NCBI RefSeq assembly: GCF_028640845.1
Contig: NC_080539.1
Coordinates: 371,239,733 to 371,303,732, forward strand
From: Ahaetulla prasina
Taxonomy: Eukaryota > Chordata > Lepidosauria > Squamata > Colubridae
Direction of reading: 5' to 3'
DNA length: 64,000 bases
The notes under the pieces are model-generated. The model saw nothing but the letters and a program-made list of their open reading frames with translations, searched no databases and was not told where the DNA came from. Shown here in pieces: positions 62,034 to 64,000 of the stretch; the first letter of the stretch is position 1, and each line of letters begins with the position of its first letter. A program made the translations under genes and the position numbers.

Positions 62034-62504
62034 TGTCAAAAAGTGGGAGCGCCCCACTTTGACTCGTGACGGGGAAAAAAAGTCCGCTTGCGGGTTCTTC
62101 TAAAAGCCAAGGCGTGCCAATGCCGGCCTTGACGACGCCTTCATGAGTTCTGGACCGCTGAAGGACCAATTAATGCTGTTTTTTGCTGGTCTGCTCCCCC
62201 CCCCCCCCCCGGGAGGAGCGGCTCTTGTCTTGCGTCAGGTCTGCCTCCGGATCCCCCAGGCGATTGGTTTCCTATTTCGGCATCTCCAGAGGGTGGGGAG
62301 GGGAGATGGGTCGCTGCCTTGGGAGACTGAACGCTCCTGTCCAGTTCTCCCGGGTGCTTGTAGGGATTCTCTCTAGAGAGAGAATCTGTGTTTTTGTGGG
62401 AGGTGGAGAAGCCTGTTAGAAGAGGAAGAAGAGAGGAGAGAAAAAAGAACAGGAGGGAGAGAGGAGATGAGACGAGACGAGACGAGAGAAGGGAATATAG
62501 AAAA
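62034..62504. other. Unique sequence, moderately CpG-rich
   Basis: Short (GACGA)n at 62470-62488. No gene recognised. Confidence 0.4.
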
Positions 62505-62770
62505 TAGAATAGAATAGAATAGAATAGAATAGAATAGAATAGAATAGAATAGAATAGAATAGAATAGAATAGAATAGAATTTTTATTGGCCAAGTGTGAT
62601 TGGACACACAAGGAATTTGTCTTGGTGCATATGGTCTTGGTGCATATGCTCTCAGTGTACATAAAAGAAAAGATACGTTCATCAAGGTACGACATTTACA
62701 ACACAATTGATGGTCAATATATCAATATAAATCATAAGGATTGCCAGCAACAAGTTATAGTCATACATAT
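62505..62770 (-). mobile_element. CR1/L3-type LINE 3' end with (AGAAT)n tail
   Basis: ~16 AGAAT units (62500-62580), then 'ttttattggccaagtgtgattgg'. A 15-bp internal duplication ('ggtcttggtgcatat') at 62625-62650 distinguishes this copy. Confidence 0.95.
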
Positions 62771-62790
62771 AAAATAGAATATAGAATACA

Positions 62791-63219
62791 CACGGGGTGG
62801 GCTTCAAAAATGTTAGCAAGGGGTTCTCTGCCCGGTTGCTGGGTGGGCATGGCTATGGTGGGCAAGGCCTAGATGGCATCCTACACCATGGTGGCGGGAT
62901 GGTGATGTTTTTGCCCTCCCTGGGCCCTGGAGGCTTTCCTCGAGCCCTCGGGAGAGCGAAAACTGCCTCCCCAGGCTCTGGAGGCTCTCCGGAGGCCAGA
63001 AATGGGCCCGCTTCCGGCCTTCCCGAACTTCTAGTAGGGCCGTTTTTTACCCTCCACGAGCCTCCGTGTGCACCGTGCACTTACCTGCATCCAAACGGAG
63101 GAGAGGAGCGGGGTGGGTGGAGTTAGCCAGGAGTAGGATTTGGGGGTTCTCCGAACGGCACAGAATCTTAGCTAGAGGTTCTCCCGAACTCCTGCGAACC
63201 CCCAGCAGCCCCACCCCTG
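62791..63219. mobile_element. hAT-like nonautonomous element
   Basis: 'cacggggtgggcttcaaaaatg' left end and '...cagcagccccacccctg' right end; AATACA is found on both sides. Interior 'gctgggtgggcatggctatggtgggc' and several 'ctctggaggctctcc' repeats. Confidence 0.7.
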
Positions 63220-63239
63220 AATACAGACACAATACACAA

Positions 63240-63410
63240 CGCAACACAATACAGAGAATGGAACAGAACAGAACCGAATATTCTTTATCGGCCAAGTGTG
63301 TGGAACAAGAAGAAATTTGTCTCTCGCGCATAAGCTCTGGGTGTACATTCGAACAAAATAATATAATTATAAGGTACCAATAGGAGAAGGTAGTAGGAAA
63401 GATGACTAAT
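63240..63410 (-). mobile_element. CR1/L3-type LINE 3' end, diverged
   Basis: 'gaatattctttatcggccaagtgtg...gaaatttgtctctcgcgc' and 'ctctgggtgtacattcg'. Confidence 0.75.
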
Positions 63411-63415
63411 AGAAT

Positions 63416-63443
63416 TGTCAGGGAACTTGGAGGTCTTCTAGTC
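63416..63443 (-). mobile_element. CR1 LINE 3' end, first segment
   Basis: 'gtcagggaacttggaggtcttctagtc'; resumes at 63575 ('caatcccctgcacaaacagg'). Confidence 0.85.
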
Positions 63444-63566
63444 CAGGGATCGCCAACCTTGGCAACTTTAAGACTTGGGGACTTCAACTCCCAGCAAAGG
63501 TGGCTGAGGAATTCTGCGAGTTGAAGTCCCCAAGTCTTAAAGTTGCCAAGGTTGGGGACCCCCCTG
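63444..63566. mobile_element. Foldback hAT MITE nested in CR1
   Basis: cagggatcgccaaccttggc to gccaaggttggggac...ctg; duplication TTCTAGTC / TTCTAATC (7 of 8). Confidence 0.9.
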
Positions 63567-63574
63567 TTCTAATC

Positions 63575-63777
63575 CAATCCCCTGCACAAACAGGAGACGC
63601 CGTTCCAGACAAATGGCTCTCCAATCGCTTCTTAAAAGCCTCCGGTGATGAAGAATCCACAACTTCTGGTGGCAAGTTGTTCCGCTGATTAATTATTTTC
63701 ACTGTCAGGAAATTTCTCCTTAGCTCCAGGTTGCTTCTCTCCTAGATTAGTTTCCACCCATTGCTTCTTCTCCTGCC
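63575..63777 (-). mobile_element. CR1 LINE, second segment
   Basis: Antisense ORF2 C-terminus to 'cattgcttcttctcctgcctt', where the L2 tail begins. Confidence 0.9.
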
Positions 63778-64000
63778 TTTATTTATTTATTTATTTTATT
63801 TTATTTATTTATTTATTTTTCGTATTTTTATACCGCTCTATCTCCCTAGGGACTCAGGGCGGTTCACAGCCAAATAAAAATATACATATAAATACAAAAT
63901 AAAACATCAGTTTAAAAACTTATTAGAAATGGCCGAATAATTAAAAATAACAATATACATAATAAAACCCATTTAAAACCAATTTAAATTTTAAAATCTA
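63778..64000 (-). mobile_element. L2-like LINE 3' end, continues beyond the window
   Basis: (ATTT)n tail, 'ttataccgctctatctccctagg', then 3' UTR to the window edge. Confidence 0.85.

Overview
This window is repeat-dominated vertebrate DNA, almost certainly from a squamate and most likely a snake. The main evidence is a set of LINE 3' ends that run straight into long (ATTCT)n/(AGAAT)n arrays, a signature published for snake CR1/L3-type LINEs. CR1, L2, L1 and BovB fragments, Sauria-type tRNA SINEs and many hAT and Tc1/mariner-like miniature elements support the same assignment. No complete protein-coding gene, rRNA, tRNA gene or CRISPR array is visible. Nearly all long open frames here are readings of simple repeats.

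Layout: 1-372 is an L2 3' end. 600-1560 is a CpG-rich promoter-like island with CRE, CCAAT and GC-box motifs; it leads to a possible first coding exon (1276-1350) with a strong start context and a consensus splice donor. 1351-11270 is GC-rich intron-like DNA that contains a nearly identical ~2.2 kb tandem duplication (6602-10975) and another possible small exon (11036-11101). From 11279 to the end the sequence is layered mobile-element debris with tandem repeats between: a 48-bp minisatellite (13.3-13.9 kb), a 25-bp one (23.5-24.0 kb), a 66-bp higher-order repeat (26 kb), a 42-bp one (55.2-55.7 kb), a 2.7 kb pentanucleotide satellite (50.1-52.8 kb), and several 0.5-1.3 kb polypurine/polypyrimidine tracts.

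The elements form a readable insertion history. One CR1 copy (55119-57170) carries five later insertions. Two solo LTRs have exact 5-bp target duplications. At least two sites hold two different hAT elements back to back, sharing a target duplication. One hAT-like element (47538-48329) carries a coiled-coil gene fragment on its minus strand. Three minisatellites have grown from arms or ends of dispersed DNA elements.

The most reasonable overall reading is a long first intron, or a promoter plus intergenic DNA, in a snake genome. I did not find a new enzymatic or defence system. What stands out is element-seeded satellite formation, stacked hAT insertion and gene-fragment capture. Family names for repeats come from recognition by eye and need a repeat-library search.
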